From the NCBI RefSeq assembly GCF_902686445.1, contig NC_062218.1, positions 130,504,594 to 130,568,593 of the forward strand: a stretch of DNA of 64,000 nt. Reading direction: 5' to 3'. Position 1 is the stretch's first letter; each line of letters starts with the position of its first letter. The translations under genes and the position numbers were made by a program. The stretch comes from Sciurus carolinensis. Taxonomy: Eukaryota; Chordata; Mammalia; Rodentia; Sciuridae. Under the pieces are notes generated by a model. The model saw only the letters and a program-made list of their open reading frames with translations, was not told where the DNA came from and did not search any database. Shown here piece by piece: positions 1 to 11,299 of this stretch.

Positions 1-1395
1 AGAAAAGCAAAAGAGAAGTTAGTTGGACTAGATTGTCGAGTCAGCCAACCTCAGCAACAGCCACAGAGGTGAGGTGTTTTGCTCATGGCCACAGTCTGAA
101 CAGCAGAACTGCGATTGGAGCCCACGTCTACCTGACTCCAGGGTCTGTGCCTGGTGCTTTCCTCCTGGCAACTGGGTCAGGGAGAGGCAGCACTGAGGTG
201 GGCCGCAGAAGTACCTGCAGGTCTTAGCCTCCCGTGCGCAGCTCAGCTCAGTGCAGGGCAGCCTTTCCCACTTACTTCTCGACCTGGCCCCTGCCTCCCA
301 CAGCATGCTCCAGGGCTCTGGGCACAGCAGGCCACTCAGAGCTCCTACACCCACGATCTGTCCTACTCCCTCCATTTGCACTCCCTCTTCTTTGCCCAGA
401 GCTCTTGCTGACCCTGCACCACTCTGTTCAACCCTCCAAGTCCAGCTTGCATGTCACCTCCTGTATTTCTTTTCCTCTCTCACCCAGTCACTTGGCACCC
501 ACACGGTGCCGGGGACAGCTCGAGGTGTGACAGAGCTGGCATTCCAGAGGGGAGAGAGACAGCAAAGAAATAAGCAACACAGAAATAAGACCATGGACAG
601 AGGGCTCAGCCATGAGGAAAGCGAATCAGGGCAATGTCTCAGAGACCTGCTGGGAGGTTGAGGCGGCAGAACAACACCCCTCCCAGCGGAGCCCGCATCC
701 CACCCGGCAAACCTGCGGACAGGTGGGTTATAAATGGCCAAGGGAAGAAAGATTGAATTGAGGCTGTCTGTAAGTAAGAATTTGGTCTTTTGGTGTCAGT
801 TCCTAGAAATCCTCAGAATTTCCTCAGTTAATAGGAGTACCTTTGTTACCTGTGGTGGCTCTCTAGACCACATCTGAGCATTGATGCTAGCGAGGTGGCC
901 CAGGGGAGAGCTGGACATGACACAGAGCCCAGCCCATATGATTGGAGGTTGGGACGTTGAGCCACTGACATAAGCCCCAACTCCAGGGAGGAGGGACCTA
1001 GAGATAGAGTTTAACCCCTCAATCAAATCAACCCATCAGGCCTGCCTGATGAAACCACAATAAAAACTCTGAACAACAAAGCTCCAATGAGCTTTCCTGG
1101 TAGACAATGCTTTGCTGTCACACACTGATGTGCCTGGGAGGTTATCACATGCTTGCAATGGAGAGGACAATGGAAACTTCATGTCTGGGACCCTCCTGGA
1201 CCTAACCCATGTCCCTCTCTCTGGCTGGTTCTGATCTTTTTCCTTTTGCATTCATAAGTCTAGCACTTTCCTGAATTCCATTGCATGTTAACAAATTATA
1301 GAAACTGGAATGGGTAGTGAGAGTCCCTGCATTTGTAGCCAGCTCATCAGAAGTGAGGGTGGCATGGAACCCCCAAACATGTGACTGTTGTCTGG
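1..1395. other. Intergenic sequence without recognised features
   Basis: No exon, gene or clear repeat was recognised. Short open frames on both strands lack family motifs and splice support. The stretch near 530-600 is purine-rich. At 830-1260 the sequence may be an old degraded repeat. Confidence 0.4.
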
Positions 1396-1835
1396 GGTGG
1401 AGGCAGTCTTGTGGAGGACTGTGTCCCTAACCTGCAAAGTCCGCCCTGACTCTGGGTTTTGGTGGCAGAGATCATTGCCAGCCTTGAGTTGGGGGAGGTT
1501 ATCCTGAATGATTTGACGGGGACCTTATAACCACAGGAGTCCTTAGAAATGATAGAGGGAGCTGGAGGGGAGAGAACAGAGAGCAGCTTGACAGGGACTC
1601 AGTCCAGCATTGCTGGCTCTGAAGATCCACAAGGCTAGAGGAACACCGGTGGCCTGGAGATGCCGGAAAAGGCAAGGGGACAGATTCCGCTCGGGTCCCC
1701 AGAAGGAACAGACCCTTGCTGAAACCTCGACTGTAGCCCCTTAAGACCCACTTTGAGCTCCTGATCTCCAGAACTGTGAGAGAATAAAGGTGTGTTGTTT
1801 TAAACATCTAAGTTGTGGCAACTTGTCATAGGGGT
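1396..1835 (+). repeat. MaLR/ERVL-like LTR remnant
   Basis: The end has the typical MLT-type sequence 'ctccagaactgtgagagaataaa' (AATAAA at 1783-1788) followed by 'gttgttttaaacat'. The upstream part has the matching 'agatcattgccagc' and 'ggccaag'-like composition. Diverged, so borders are approximate. Confidence 0.45.
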
Positions 1836-2039
1836 GTCCCTTTATCAAGGATGGGTCAGAGGCCTCTCTGAGAAGGGGACCAGAAGGTGAAAGCTGGATC
1901 TCCTTCCATCCCTAGAAAGTCCTATGTCACTGGCTTTGTGGATAAGACCCTCAGAAATGTAAATTTGACCTGATTCAGGTTTGCATAGTCACAACTTCCC
2001 GGAGACCCAGCAGGAACCAAGTCCTGAGTCATTTTTTTT

Positions 2040-2410
2040 CCTCACAGAATTTTCCTTTTATTTATTTATTTATTTTCAATTCTTATTTTTACAGACTACA
2101 TTTTGATTCATTGTACACAAATGGGGTACAACTTTTCATTTCTGTGGTTGTACTATTTATTTATTTTTAAATTAATTTTTTTATTTGTTCTAATTAGTTG
2201 TACATGACAGTAGAACGTGTTCATGTTAACAAATAGGGTATAGTTGTATCTTTGTGTGTATACACATGGCCTATGAATTTTCACACACATGAAGATTCAT
2301 GTAACCATCACAATCAGGATACACAGCATTTCTATCCAACCCCAAAACTCCCATGTGCTCTTCCCTAATTGTCTTCCTGCACCCCTGAAACCACTGACCT
2401 ACATTCCATC
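2040..2410 (+). repeat. L1M-type LINE 3' region, first fragment
   Basis: The phrases 'aagattcatgtaaccatcacaatcaggatac' to 'ccactgacctacattcc', read in pieces, fit the 3' region of old mammalian L1 elements. It continues after interruptions at 2730-2758, 3345-3530, 3720-3814, 4249-4505 and 5283-5700. Confidence 0.5.
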
Positions 2411-2418
2411 TCTATAAC

Positions 2419-2598
2419 TTTTTTTGGGGGAGCGGGGGTACCATGAATTGAACTCAGGGGCACTCGACCACTGAGCCACAACCCCAGCCCTATTTTGTAT
2501 TTTATTTAGCGACAGTCTCATTGAGTTGCCTAGGGTCACTTTTGCTGAGGCTGCCTTTGAACTCCAGATCTTCCTGCCTCAGCCACTGTGAATATAGC
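2419..2598 (-). repeat. Squirrel B1-ID dimeric SINE
   Basis: In antisense the element shows the poly(A)-side T-run, the ID part ('ccactgagccacaacccc') and the B1 part ('tttgaactccagatcttcc'). Diverged from the younger copies. Confidence 0.75.
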
Positions 2599-2599
2599 T

Positions 2600-2722
2600 T
2601 TTTTTTTTTTTTAAACCTGAGTTCTTCCTAAATTGCCCAGGCTAGCCTTGAAGTCCCCATCCTTCCATCTTAGTCTGTGGAAGATCTAGGATTATATAAG
2701 TATACACACACCACCTGGCTTA
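2600..2722 (-). repeat. B1-like monomer SINE
   Basis: A T-run is followed by 'cctaaattgcccaggctagc' and ends 'acacaccacctggct', an antisense 7SL-derived B1 monomer without the ID part. Confidence 0.55.
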
Positions 2723-2759
2723 GAGCTTTGTTTTTTAAAGAATGTCACATAAATGAATT

Positions 2760-3344
2760 TGTCCCCGATTCTAATCCAATAACAAGGACAGGGTTTTGAG
2801 AAAAGGGAAAAAGGTTTATTGTTTTACTAGCAAAGGAGAAGCACAGGGAACTCCTGTCCCAAAGGCTGTGATTCTGCCCATCAGCAGGAACAGGGGAAAT
2901 TTTTTCTTTTTTTTTTTTTTTTTTTTTTTTTTGTGGCGCTGGGGATTGAACCCAGGGCCTTGTGCAAGGTAAGCACTCTACTGACTGAGCTATATCCCCA
3001 GCCCAGGAACTGGGAACTTTTAAAGAGGTGATTCAAAGACTACATTCCACGTGTTCTCTCAGTTGTTAATTCACTTGTTAATTTGGGAGATGATTTCTGA
3101 GCTCTTCTGGTACCATCCCCAAAGTCTGGATTAATTCATTCCTATGGTGTGTACTCAGGGACTGCTAACTCTACCTAAAATGGGGAAGAAAAGTAATCCC
3201 GTTTCCCCTGAGATTAGGGAAGAGGAGTGATTAAGGAGGAGCAAGGAGAGAGGAAGAGAAAGAAACATGTCCATTTTAAAAAATCAGTTGCAATGGCAGA
3301 GCAGCAAGGGTCATATTCAAAGCATCAAGTGGACCAATGTTACA
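2760..3344 (-). repeat. ERV1-type LTR, antisense, same family as 4901-5229
   Basis: Read on the minus strand it begins TGTAACATTGGTCCACTTG and contains 'aaaggagaagcacagg' and 'ccaataacaaggacagg' in the plus sense, matching the copies at 4901-5229 and 34099-34244. An ID SINE interrupts it (2898-3004). The far end is shorter than in the other copies, so no target duplication can be shown. Confidence 0.65.
2898..3004 (-). repeat. ID SINE (tRNA-Ala-derived) inserted in the LTR
   Basis: A long T-run is followed by 'gtggcgctggggattgaac' and 'ccagggccttgtgcaaggtaag', ending 'tatatccccagccc', an ID element in antisense. It is well preserved and so relatively young. Confidence 0.85.
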
Positions 3345-3532
3345 GCATCACACAGCATGCAACCCTTTGAGACTACCTTCCATCATTCAGCATAATGCCT
3401 TTGAAATTTATTCAAATTGTTGCATGTATTGATAGGGTTTTTTTTTTTTTTTTTTTACTTGTTTGTTTTTTTGTTTCTGTTTTATTGCAGGGTAGTATCC
3501 ACTAGATACATGTACCTACACTTATCCATTCA

Positions 3533-3718
3533 CCTTTTTTTTTTTGGTACCAGAGGTTGAACCCAGAGCCACATCTCTTAATTTTTTAATTTGAGACAGG
3601 GTCTTTCTAAGTTGCTTAGAGCCTCACTAAGTTGCTGAAGCTGGCTTTGAGTCTGTGATCCTCCTGCCTCAGCCTCCTGAGCCAAGAGATTACAGGTATG
3701 CGCCACTGTGCCCAGCTC
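3533..3718 (-). repeat. Squirrel B1-ID dimeric SINE
   Basis: Antisense copy from the T-run through 'ggtaccagaggttgaaccc' to 'gcgccactgtgcccagctc'. It splits the L1M sequence between 'atccattcacc' and 'cactcaacc'. Confidence 0.85.
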
Positions 3719-3814
3719 CACTCAACCTTTGAAGGACATCTGCAATGTTCTAGTCATTGGCAATTGCTGCTGCAAACAGTTTGCATTGACACCAAAGTTT
3801 CCGGAAGTAGGATT

Positions 3815-4248
3815 TGTAAGGAATCCCACGAAAACCACGCCAGACATGGGAAATCACATAAAGGAGTTTATTAAGCAAACAGAGTGTCTCCCTGCAGGGT
3901 AAGAGAGAAAATGAGAGGAAAAGAAAGGGAAAGAGAAAGGGCACACACTACAGAGAGAGTGGAAAATGAGGAGGAGAAAGAAAGCAAGTGTGTAGGAGAG
4001 AAAAGCAAGAGAAAAAATGGCAGTGAAGCTATCTTTAAGAATCCCGCTGGTCTAACAGGGAACCAATAATGGAGAAGGATACTTGCAAGCTGACTGATGA
4101 ACCAATAGCTAGCTAGGATGTTCACAGACTGACAGTAGTTGGGAGGCGGGGAAAATGGCTGCACTGAAAAGGGCGGGGAGAGCAGCTTTTAGACTGACAA
4201 GCTAGGTTGTGATGCAACTGAAAGGGGGGGGAGCAGCTTTGTATTACA
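3815..4248 (-). mobile_element. Solo LTR with a perfect 5-bp target duplication
   Basis: The 434-base element starts TGTAAGG and ends ATTACA on the plus strand and is flanked on both sides by GGATT (3810-3814 and 4249-4253). The interrupted L1M sequence reads through ('aagtaggatt' / 'ggattgctgggtc') once one copy is removed. The minus strand carries AATAAA (3872-3867), so it is an antisense solo LTR. A GA-rich segment at 3899-4020 falls in its central part. No internal retroviral sequence remains. Confidence 0.85.
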
Positions 4249-4505
4249 GGATTGCTGGGTCATATGGATAATTACATGTTTAACTTTGTAAGAAACTAAC
4301 AAACTGCTTTCAGACTGGTTGTGCCATTTTGAATTCCCACTGGCAATGTGTGAGCATCCAGTTGCTCTGTGTCCTTGTCAGCACTTGCAACTGTTCATAT
4401 TTTTTATTTTATCTATTCTAATAGATGTGAAGTTGTGACTTACTATCTTAATGGCTAATTAATGTTAATCATCTTTTCACATGTTTATTAGCCATCCTAT
4501 AGAAT
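4249..4505 (+). repeat. L1M-type LINE fragment
   Basis: 'gctgggtcatatgg', 'gtgccattttgaattccc' and 'tcttttcacatgtttatt' fit the next part of the same old L1 3' region. Confidence 0.6.
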
Positions 4506-5282
4506 CTGTTATGATTTGGATGTGAAATAGCCCCCCCAAAACTCATGAGTTAATATCCCTCCAAGGACTTAGTCCCCAGTGCAGTGAAATTCTGAGGTGG
4601 TGCTTTGGGGAAGTGACTGGATCATGAGGGCACTTACCTCCTCAGTGAATTAATCCATTGATGAATTCATCATCTGAATGGGCTATCAGGAGGTTAGGAA
4701 ACTGTAGATGGAACCCAGTTGGAGGGAGTGGGTCCTTGGGGCATACCCTTGGAGACTTTGCCTTGTCCCCAGACTCTTCTTGTCACCATGAGGTGAACAA
4801 CTCTGCTCCGCCATGCTTTCTCCACAGGTCCATGGAAGGGAAACCAGCTGACCATCTACTGAAACCTCTGAAACTGAGCCAAATATATTTTTCCTCCTCT
4901 TGTAACAGGGGTTCACTTGATGCTTTGATTATATCCCTTGTCACTTTGAAACTTACATGTTTTTTTTTTCTTTTTCGCATCCTTTTCCTTGACTTTCTTT
5001 TCCCTGATCTTCTTTTTCCTGATCTCTCCTCCCTAATCTCATTTTTTTCTGAATCACCTCTTTAAAAATCCCTGTTCCCTATGATGGGCAGAATCACAGA
5101 CTTTGGGACACGAGTCCCCTGTGCTTCTCCTTTGCTAGCAAAGCAGTAAACCTTCTTTTTCCTTTTTCTCAAAACCATGTCCTTGTTATTGGTTGGGCAT
5201 TGGGGACGAGGACTGTATTTTTGGTTACACTCTGAGTTGTTTTTCTCAGGTGTTTGTCACAGAGATGAAAAGTTGACTAACA
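4506..5282 (+). repeat. MaLR LTR interrupted by an ERV1 LTR
   Basis: The LTR begins 'tgttatgatttggatgtg' and ends 'agttgactaaca', both typical of MaLR LTRs, with 'aagtgactggatcatgagg' inside. Its sequence 'ttcctcctct' stops at 4900 and resumes after the ERV1 LTR at 5230 with 'ctctgagttg', giving a split element inside L1M DNA. Confidence 0.75.
4901..5229 (+). mobile_element. ERV1-type solo LTR nested in a MaLR LTR
   Basis: Starts TGTAACA and ends GGTTACA, flanked by the 4-base duplication CTCT (4897-4900 and 5230-5233), as expected for gammaretrovirus-like integration. It contains the same 'tcctttgctagcaaagcag' segment as the LTR piece at 34.1 kb. Confidence 0.8.
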
Positions 5283-5700
5283 AATGCTCTTTGGCAAAGT
5301 ATTTGTTCATATCTTTTGTCCAGTTTTTAAATGGGTTCTTTGTTTTCTTCCTGCTGACTTTTGAGGATTCTTTATAAACTCTAGATACAAATCTTTTGCT
5401 GAGTATATAATTTGCAGATATTTTCAAAGTCCAATTTATTCTTTTATAGATTATGCTTTTAATGTCATGCCTAAGGACTCTTTTTTTAAAAAATTAATTT
5501 TAGATGGAGAAAATACCTTTACTTTTATTTTTTTATTTTTATGTGGTGCTGAGGATGGAACCTAGAGCCTCACACATGCTAGGCAAACACTCTGCCACTG
5601 AACCACAGCCCCAGCTCCTAAGAGCTCTTTGACTACTTCTTTGTCACAAAGATTTTCTCCTGGGTGCTTCCAAAGTTTTTGTTTAACCTACAGCTATTTA
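5283..5700 (+). repeat. L1M-type LINE fragment with ID insertion
   Basis: 'atatcttttgtccagttttt', 'aggattctttataaactc' and 'aatttgcagatattttc' continue the L1 3' region. An ID element in antisense (about 5515-5620) interrupts it. Confidence 0.6.
5515..5620 (-). repeat. ID SINE
   Basis: Antisense ID with 'gtggtgctgaggatggaacc', 'cacatgctaggcaaac' and 'ccacagccccagctc' after an A/T-rich tail. Confidence 0.8.
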
Positions 5701-6700
5701 CAGTTTATTTTTACATAAAGGATAAGGTTTAAGTCTTAACTATGAATATATTTTAATATATCCATTCTGATATTTTACTATATTTCTGAATAATTTTTTT
5801 ACTGGTTGATCTAGGAATTACAAAATGCATACTTAGTATTTCCCAGTCTATATAAAGTTCACATATGATCATTTCATATGAAATGTAGTAAACCAACCAC
5901 CATATAGGTCCCTTTGCCCTCCCTCTTTAACATTACATTCTTCTTCTATTTAAATTTACTTCCATTGAAACCTCTGAAAGACAATATCATATTTTTTCAA
6001 TCATCAGACATACAATGAGTTCAACAGGAGAAAAATAGTCCATTATAGGTATTTAAATATTTGCCATTTCTGCTGCTTTTCATTTATTCCTGATGTTTCG
6101 AGTTTCCTTCTCCTTTTCCCTCTAGTTAAAGAATTTCCTTGAGCAATCTTTCAGCGTAGGTCTCCCAGCAACAAACCTTCCTGGCTGTCCTTCACTGGAG
6201 AATGTCTTCACTTGATCTTCATAGTATTTCCTCCTAAGAGTTCTGAGTGGACAGTTCTTTTCTTTTGGTGCTTTAAGAATCTGATTCCACTTCCTTCTGG
6301 CCTCTGTAGTTTCTGATGAGAAATCATTGTGGAAAATGTGTCATTTTACTCTGGTGTCTTTCGAGATTTTTACTTTGTCTTTAGGTTTCAGAATTTTGGT
6401 TGTGACATGTCTGGGTATGGATTTCTTTGTATTTATCCTATTGAGGATTCACTGGGCTTCTTAAATCTGTAGGTTTGTGTTTTTCACCAAATTTGGAAAA
6501 TTTCCACATTATTTGTTCAAAATTTTTTTTCTAGACCCCATTCTTTTCCTTTTCCTTTCAAGATTCCAATGACATAAATATTAGACCTTTACTATTGTAC
6601 CACAGGTCCCTGAAACTGATCATATTTTTTTCCCAATCTCTTTTTTCTGTGTTATTTGTATTAAATGACTTCTATCGGCTTACTGATCATTTCTTCTATC

Positions 6701-6863
6701 ACTGAGCCACATCCCCAGCCCTTTTTATATTTTGTTTTGAGACAGGGTCTTGCTAAATTGCTTAGAGCCTCACTAAGTTGCTGAGGCTGGCTTTGAACTT
6801 GCGATCCTGCTATCTCAGACTTCCAAGTTGCTGGAATTACAGGCATGTACCACTGTGCCCAGC
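6701..6863 (-). repeat. Squirrel B1-ID dimeric SINE, truncated
   Basis: Antisense copy from 'cactgagccacatcccc' to 'accactgtgcccagc'. The tail and most of the ID part are missing. Confidence 0.85.
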
Positions 6864-6879
6864 AAAATGTTCATTCTTA

Positions 6880-6974
6880 CTCTTTTTTTTTTTTTTTTCT
6901 GTAACATTGAGGCTTGAACCCAGGAGCTTGTGCATGCTAGGCAAGTTCTCTCTGCTAGTCCAGACCCCCAGCCC
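6880..6974 (-). repeat. ID SINE
   Basis: T-run, then 'attgaggcttgaacccagg' and 'gcatgctaggcaagttc', ending 'agacccccagccc'. Confidence 0.8.
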
Positions 6975-8039
6975 ATTGAATATTGAGCCTATTCAATGAG
7001 TTTTTAAACTTCAGTTAGTATATTTTTCAGTTCTACATATCTCAGTATCTTCTGTTTCTTGGCTGAGACTTTATGTCTTTCCCTTCGTTTCAGGAGTGTT
7101 CGCCCTTACATATTGGGCTATGTTTATAATAGCTGCTATAAAATCTTTGCTTGGTACCTCAACAAAGGAATTTCAGCATTGGCTTTTCCCAAATGAGCTG
7201 AGATTTTCCTGGATCCTCCTACATAAAGCAACTTCGGCATTTTTCTGTTAACAGCTAAATGACCCCATTGGGGTCAGATTTTAAGTTCCTACGAACTTCC
7301 TGTGGCTTGTGGTTCCAATGTAGCCTCAATTTTCAAGGTTTTTACAGTATTTACCAATCTGTCCCTTATGGGTACCACCTCACATGCAGTGGATTGGGAT
7401 TGGGACAGTGGTCTATCCTGAAGTTTAGTTCTCAGACTTAGGTTTAGGGTCACATCACGTGTAGATCATATACAGTTTGTTGGTGATCCCAGGGTTTCAT
7501 AAATGACTTTAAGGAGTCGCTTTTCCCAGGCTTTCCCTCTCTGTGATCTTTCCCGTACTTTCCATGTCACTGAGGTTCTCCATTGCAGTCTTTGGGCCAG
7601 AACACTGGGCTTTCTATGCTTCCACTCTGCGGTGCACTTGCTGTGACTGCATGTGTTGAGCGGAGCTGCAGAGAGAGTGAAGGGGTAGGTGCGCCTACAC
7701 TCGTGAACCAGGGCTCCTCCAGTTAGAGAGGAAAGTTCTCCTTCCTCAAAGTTCTGGGTTCCTGCTGTCCCTGCTGTCACTGCTATTACCACCACCACAT
7801 GATTCCTTGGGGGTGAGGATGGGGTGGAAAGAATAGAAACAGGGAACATGAAAGAAAAATGGGAGCTTCTGTACTTTCCCTGAGCAGTAGGAGACCCCTT
7901 TATTGGTCCTCAAGCCAGAATCAGAGGACTTTTCCTGGGGTGTGTGTCTCTTTCTCTCCCCCACCCAATATTTATTACAAGGCTTTGTGCATTGAATTCA
8001 GCCCAGGGGGCTTGCAAGGGGGAAACAAAAATAATAAAA

Positions 8040-8212
8040 TGATGGGCGGCTCAGGATGCTGAGGCAGGAGGATCGCGAGTTCAAAGCCAGCCTCAGCAAC
8101 GGTGAGGCGCTAAGCAACTCAGTGAGACCCTGTCTCTAAATAAAACACAAAACAGGGCTGGGGATGTGGTTCAGTGGTGGAGTGCCCCCAAGTTCAATCC
8201 TGGTTGATCTGG
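8040..8212 (+). repeat. Squirrel B1-ID dimeric SINE
   Basis: 'ctgaggcaggaggatcgcg' (B1 part) and 'gggctggggatgtggttcag' (ID part) in sense orientation. The 5' start is truncated. Confidence 0.9.
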
Positions 8213-9100
8213 TGTTACTCTGGGGTCTATTTTTCAGAGATTTCAGATAGCTAATCCACACACTCTGTCCAGGTTTGAAGCTTCATTTAGCAGGAGAACG
8301 ACTGGAGTGTGCTTACTTCATCTGACCTGGAACCAGAACCTCCCCAGTAACTTCATAATGGACACGATGCATGCATACGTATCCCCAGCTAAAGCCGTCA
8401 TTTAGTGGACACCTCTTATGTCAGGTACATGTATGAAGTTTTGTGCTCCCATCCTTATACTCAGGCAGCTCAGTGCAATATAGGCAAGAATCTGAATGTA
8501 CATGACACTCAGTTGCTTTGCTGGTGGAAAAGGGGAAAATGTAGCAGTGTGGCAAGGACGAGGTACAATAACTTCTATAAAGCTCTTTATCTTGGGCACA
8601 GCACATAGTAAGTGCTCAACAAATCATAGCTGTGGTGTTATCACAGTCATTTATTTTATTGCAGGTAGAGTATAAGCAAAAAGGGAAAGATACATTTGGG
8701 GTTCTCAGAGTCCATAGGAAGTTGGGAACACAACGGACAGCAGGAAGGCTAGGATTAGGTTCTCAGTTCACTCCCAGCCTCACAGTATGGGTCAAGCTAC
8801 CTTCAGACTGCTACTATGGGAGAAAGTCCTCATTACTGCCCTCCCATGAAGACCACACTCAATGGGGACCTTTCCAGGGAGAAATGAAGACAAATAAGCA
8901 AGGCAAGGGAAGATTCTGGAAAGCCTTTGCCCCTTCCTCCCAAAATACCTCTTCCCCCTTATTTGTTATAACATATAAACAGTTAGTCTAATCTCCCAGT
9001 ACCTCAGTTTTCTCAAGCAAGTAGTATTATGAACTGAAAATTTCAGCCAATAATGTCAGAAAAGAATTATAACTCAGGATCAGACGCTGAGCTAGTGCCT
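8213..9100. other. Intergenic sequence without recognised features
   Basis: No gene or clear repeat was identified. The plus-strand frame at 8632-8991 has no known motif and no splice context. Confidence 0.4.
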
Positions 9101-9104
9101 GATT

Positions 9105-9240
9105 ATAAAAGATTATTATTATTACATGTAACTGCTCATTCAATCTTCACAACAACCCCTGGGTATTATTGACCTTGCTTTCTGGGTGGAGAAACATAGA
9201 GGGATGTATTGATTTGGCCAAGGGCATGCCATGGCCTTGG
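9105..9240 (-). repeat. MIR SINE remnant
   Basis: 'caatcttcacaacaacccc' and 'ttattgaccttgc...ggtggagaaac' fit the MIR core in a diverged state. Confidence 0.4.
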
Positions 9241-9289
9241 ATCTAAACTCAGACTTGAAACCTGGTCTGATTCCCAACAAACCATACTT

Positions 9290-9478
9290 GTTCCAGCAGC
9301 TCAGAAGGCTGAGGCGGAAGGATCACAAGTTCTAAGCCAACCTCAGCAATTTAGCAAGACCCTAAGCAACTTATCAAGACCCTGCCTCAAAATAAAAAAT
9401 AAAAAAGGGCTGGGATATGGCTCAGTGGTTAAGCAACCTTGGGTTCAATCCCTGGTACCAAAAATTACAAAAACAAAA
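9290..9478 (+). repeat. Squirrel B1-ID dimeric SINE
   Basis: Sense copy with 'aagccaacctcagcaattt' and 'ggctcagtggttaagcaacc', with an A-rich tail to about 9478. Confidence 0.88.
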
Positions 9479-10056
9479 GAACAACTTAATTGTTTCTAAG
9501 CAGGGGTGGGGGTGGAGGGGTGCGGGAGGAGTGTGCAGTCAAGCCATGTGTACAGCTGACCAGATTGGATAGTAACCACACATAGCCAGTGGAAAGAGGG
9601 CCATGTGGGTGCTCCTCCACCTGAGATTCTGAATTCACTGGCAGCAAGATGTTGCATACAGAGTGGGCTCCCTTGCATGCGCAAAGTGTGTCTGCTCTCA
9701 GCCCATGCATGTCCTGCTTTTTTTCTCATGAAAAACATCAGCTATTTCGAAGAGACTGTAAGGATGGGAAATCTGTTTGGGAACCCACCCATCTGTGTCC
9801 TGGGGGATAAGGTAGGGTGCTCACAGAGTCTGTGGATCATGAATTATCAGTGAAGTTCAGCCAGAGACTCTCTGAGCTGACCAGGAGAAGCTCTGACCAG
9901 ACACAATGGTCCCATGTTGGGAACACAGCTGAGGCAAAACAGGGGCCAGAGCTGGGCTGGTGCAGAATGAGAAGGTTAGGGCAGGGGACACAAAGAGACC
10001 AAATAGGTAGGACCCATCACGGGGTGGGAGGTGATGGTGGCCAGATGGCATTCGTT

Positions 10057-10113
10057 TTCTTTTTTTTTTTCATTTTCATTTGTTTCTTTTTTTTTTTTTT
10101 TTTCTTTTTTCTC
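10057..10113. repeat. T-rich low-complexity tract
   Basis: Mostly T with scattered C. It gives a spurious plus-strand frame rich in phenylalanine. Confidence 0.8.
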
Positions 10114-11250
10114 TTTTCCCACTTAAGAAAAAGCTATAATGAGACAGCCTATGGAATGGCAAGATTGATTGTGTCATTCTGGCCTTTGAGGGAAGTAGGG
10201 GAAAAAATCAAATTATTGGACAGGGTCCTTTTAAGGAGTTGCTGCTTTAATTTATTTTCTTATATTTTGTCAATAGCTGTTGTTTTTTCCTTAAACGAGT
10301 GCAGCACTTAATAAATGGATTTTGCTTGTACAGAACAAACAGTCATTTCATACTTTTCCTTCCTCTTATTTAAAACACAGTGAGTGGCTAAGAGAGACCC
10401 ACAGGACCTGACCACCACCGGAAGGCTAAGGAGAGTGGAGTGGGTTAGAAAGATGCTCCAGTCTGGAGGGATCGGGGCAGGCAGGGGGACCTTCAGATCA
10501 GCAGACCCCAGGCATCTAGAAGGTCACCTCTTAGTCATGCAGCCTGTGGAGGGTCCAAAATCACCCCACCTAGTCCTTTAGAGTCTGATTCAATGCCCCT
10601 CCAGTGGGTTCCCAGGTTGGCCTTTAAAAGTGATGGGATAACAAAGCAACCAGCAGGCTCCAATTCCAGATCCTCAGCCTAGACTTCCTGTCACTCCTGG
10701 GTAAACTCCCTGCCGTCATCCTCACCCCTAAATGCCCTGAACTCCTCAGGGGCCCCCAGACTCTGCACTCTGCTCCCTTAGTCTGCAATTCAGACTCACC
10801 TTTTCAAATGGCAAAATCCCATTCAGTCTCGTGACTCTGATGGGTCTCACCATTCCTTCCTTCCCTCATTCATTCAGCTGTGTACTGAACGTGTATTTAT
10901 TCAAAGCCTTCACACCCAGGCATTGTGCGTGGCATTACAATGAGGAATATACAAATATACAGAGAGAAAGAGAGTGCTTGGCCTCTAGAATCCCGCGGAA
11001 CGGCTGGTCCCCAGACTTTCCCGACTTCCACTGTGCACACATAGAACGGTGGTCTGAAACCCAAATATCCCGGGGCTCCTGCAGACTCCTCGGTAAGTAA
11101 AGAAGCAGACAGAGCTGTGGCCAAGGCCGCGTGGAGGCCCCTTCTAAATCAGCCTACAGCCCAAAGTTGCTTTGTGGGAAGGTGGCCCCTCTTCAGGAGA
11201 AGCCAGCAATACTAATTTTTCTATGAATCCCCCTGGTTTTTAACTATAAT
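10114..11250. other. Unique intergenic sequence with an isolated splice donor
   Basis: No recognised gene. On the plus strand GACTCCTCG|GTAAGTAAA (donor at 11092/11093) is a strong splice donor in non-repetitive DNA just left of the CpG island. It could mark an exon of an unknown transcript but has no supporting partner. Confidence 0.3.
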
Positions 11251-11299
11251 TCTGGCTTGCTGTAAATCTACCCTCCCTAGGAGCCACATAAACCCCTCC

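Larger units (their letters stand above)
5770..7960 (+). repeat. Second old L1-family block with SINE insertions
   Basis: Phrases such as 'tctgatgagaaatcattg', 'tttatcctattgaggattc', 'ccacaggtccctgaaac' and 'ctgagattttcctgg' fit a widespread old L1-related consensus. SINEs at 6701-6863 and 6880-6974 interrupt it. No coding potential is left. Confidence 0.5.

Noticed and set aside
9817..10311. A 164-codon plus-strand frame
   Set aside because: It crosses a T-rich tract that gives runs of phenylalanine, has no family motif and no splice context.
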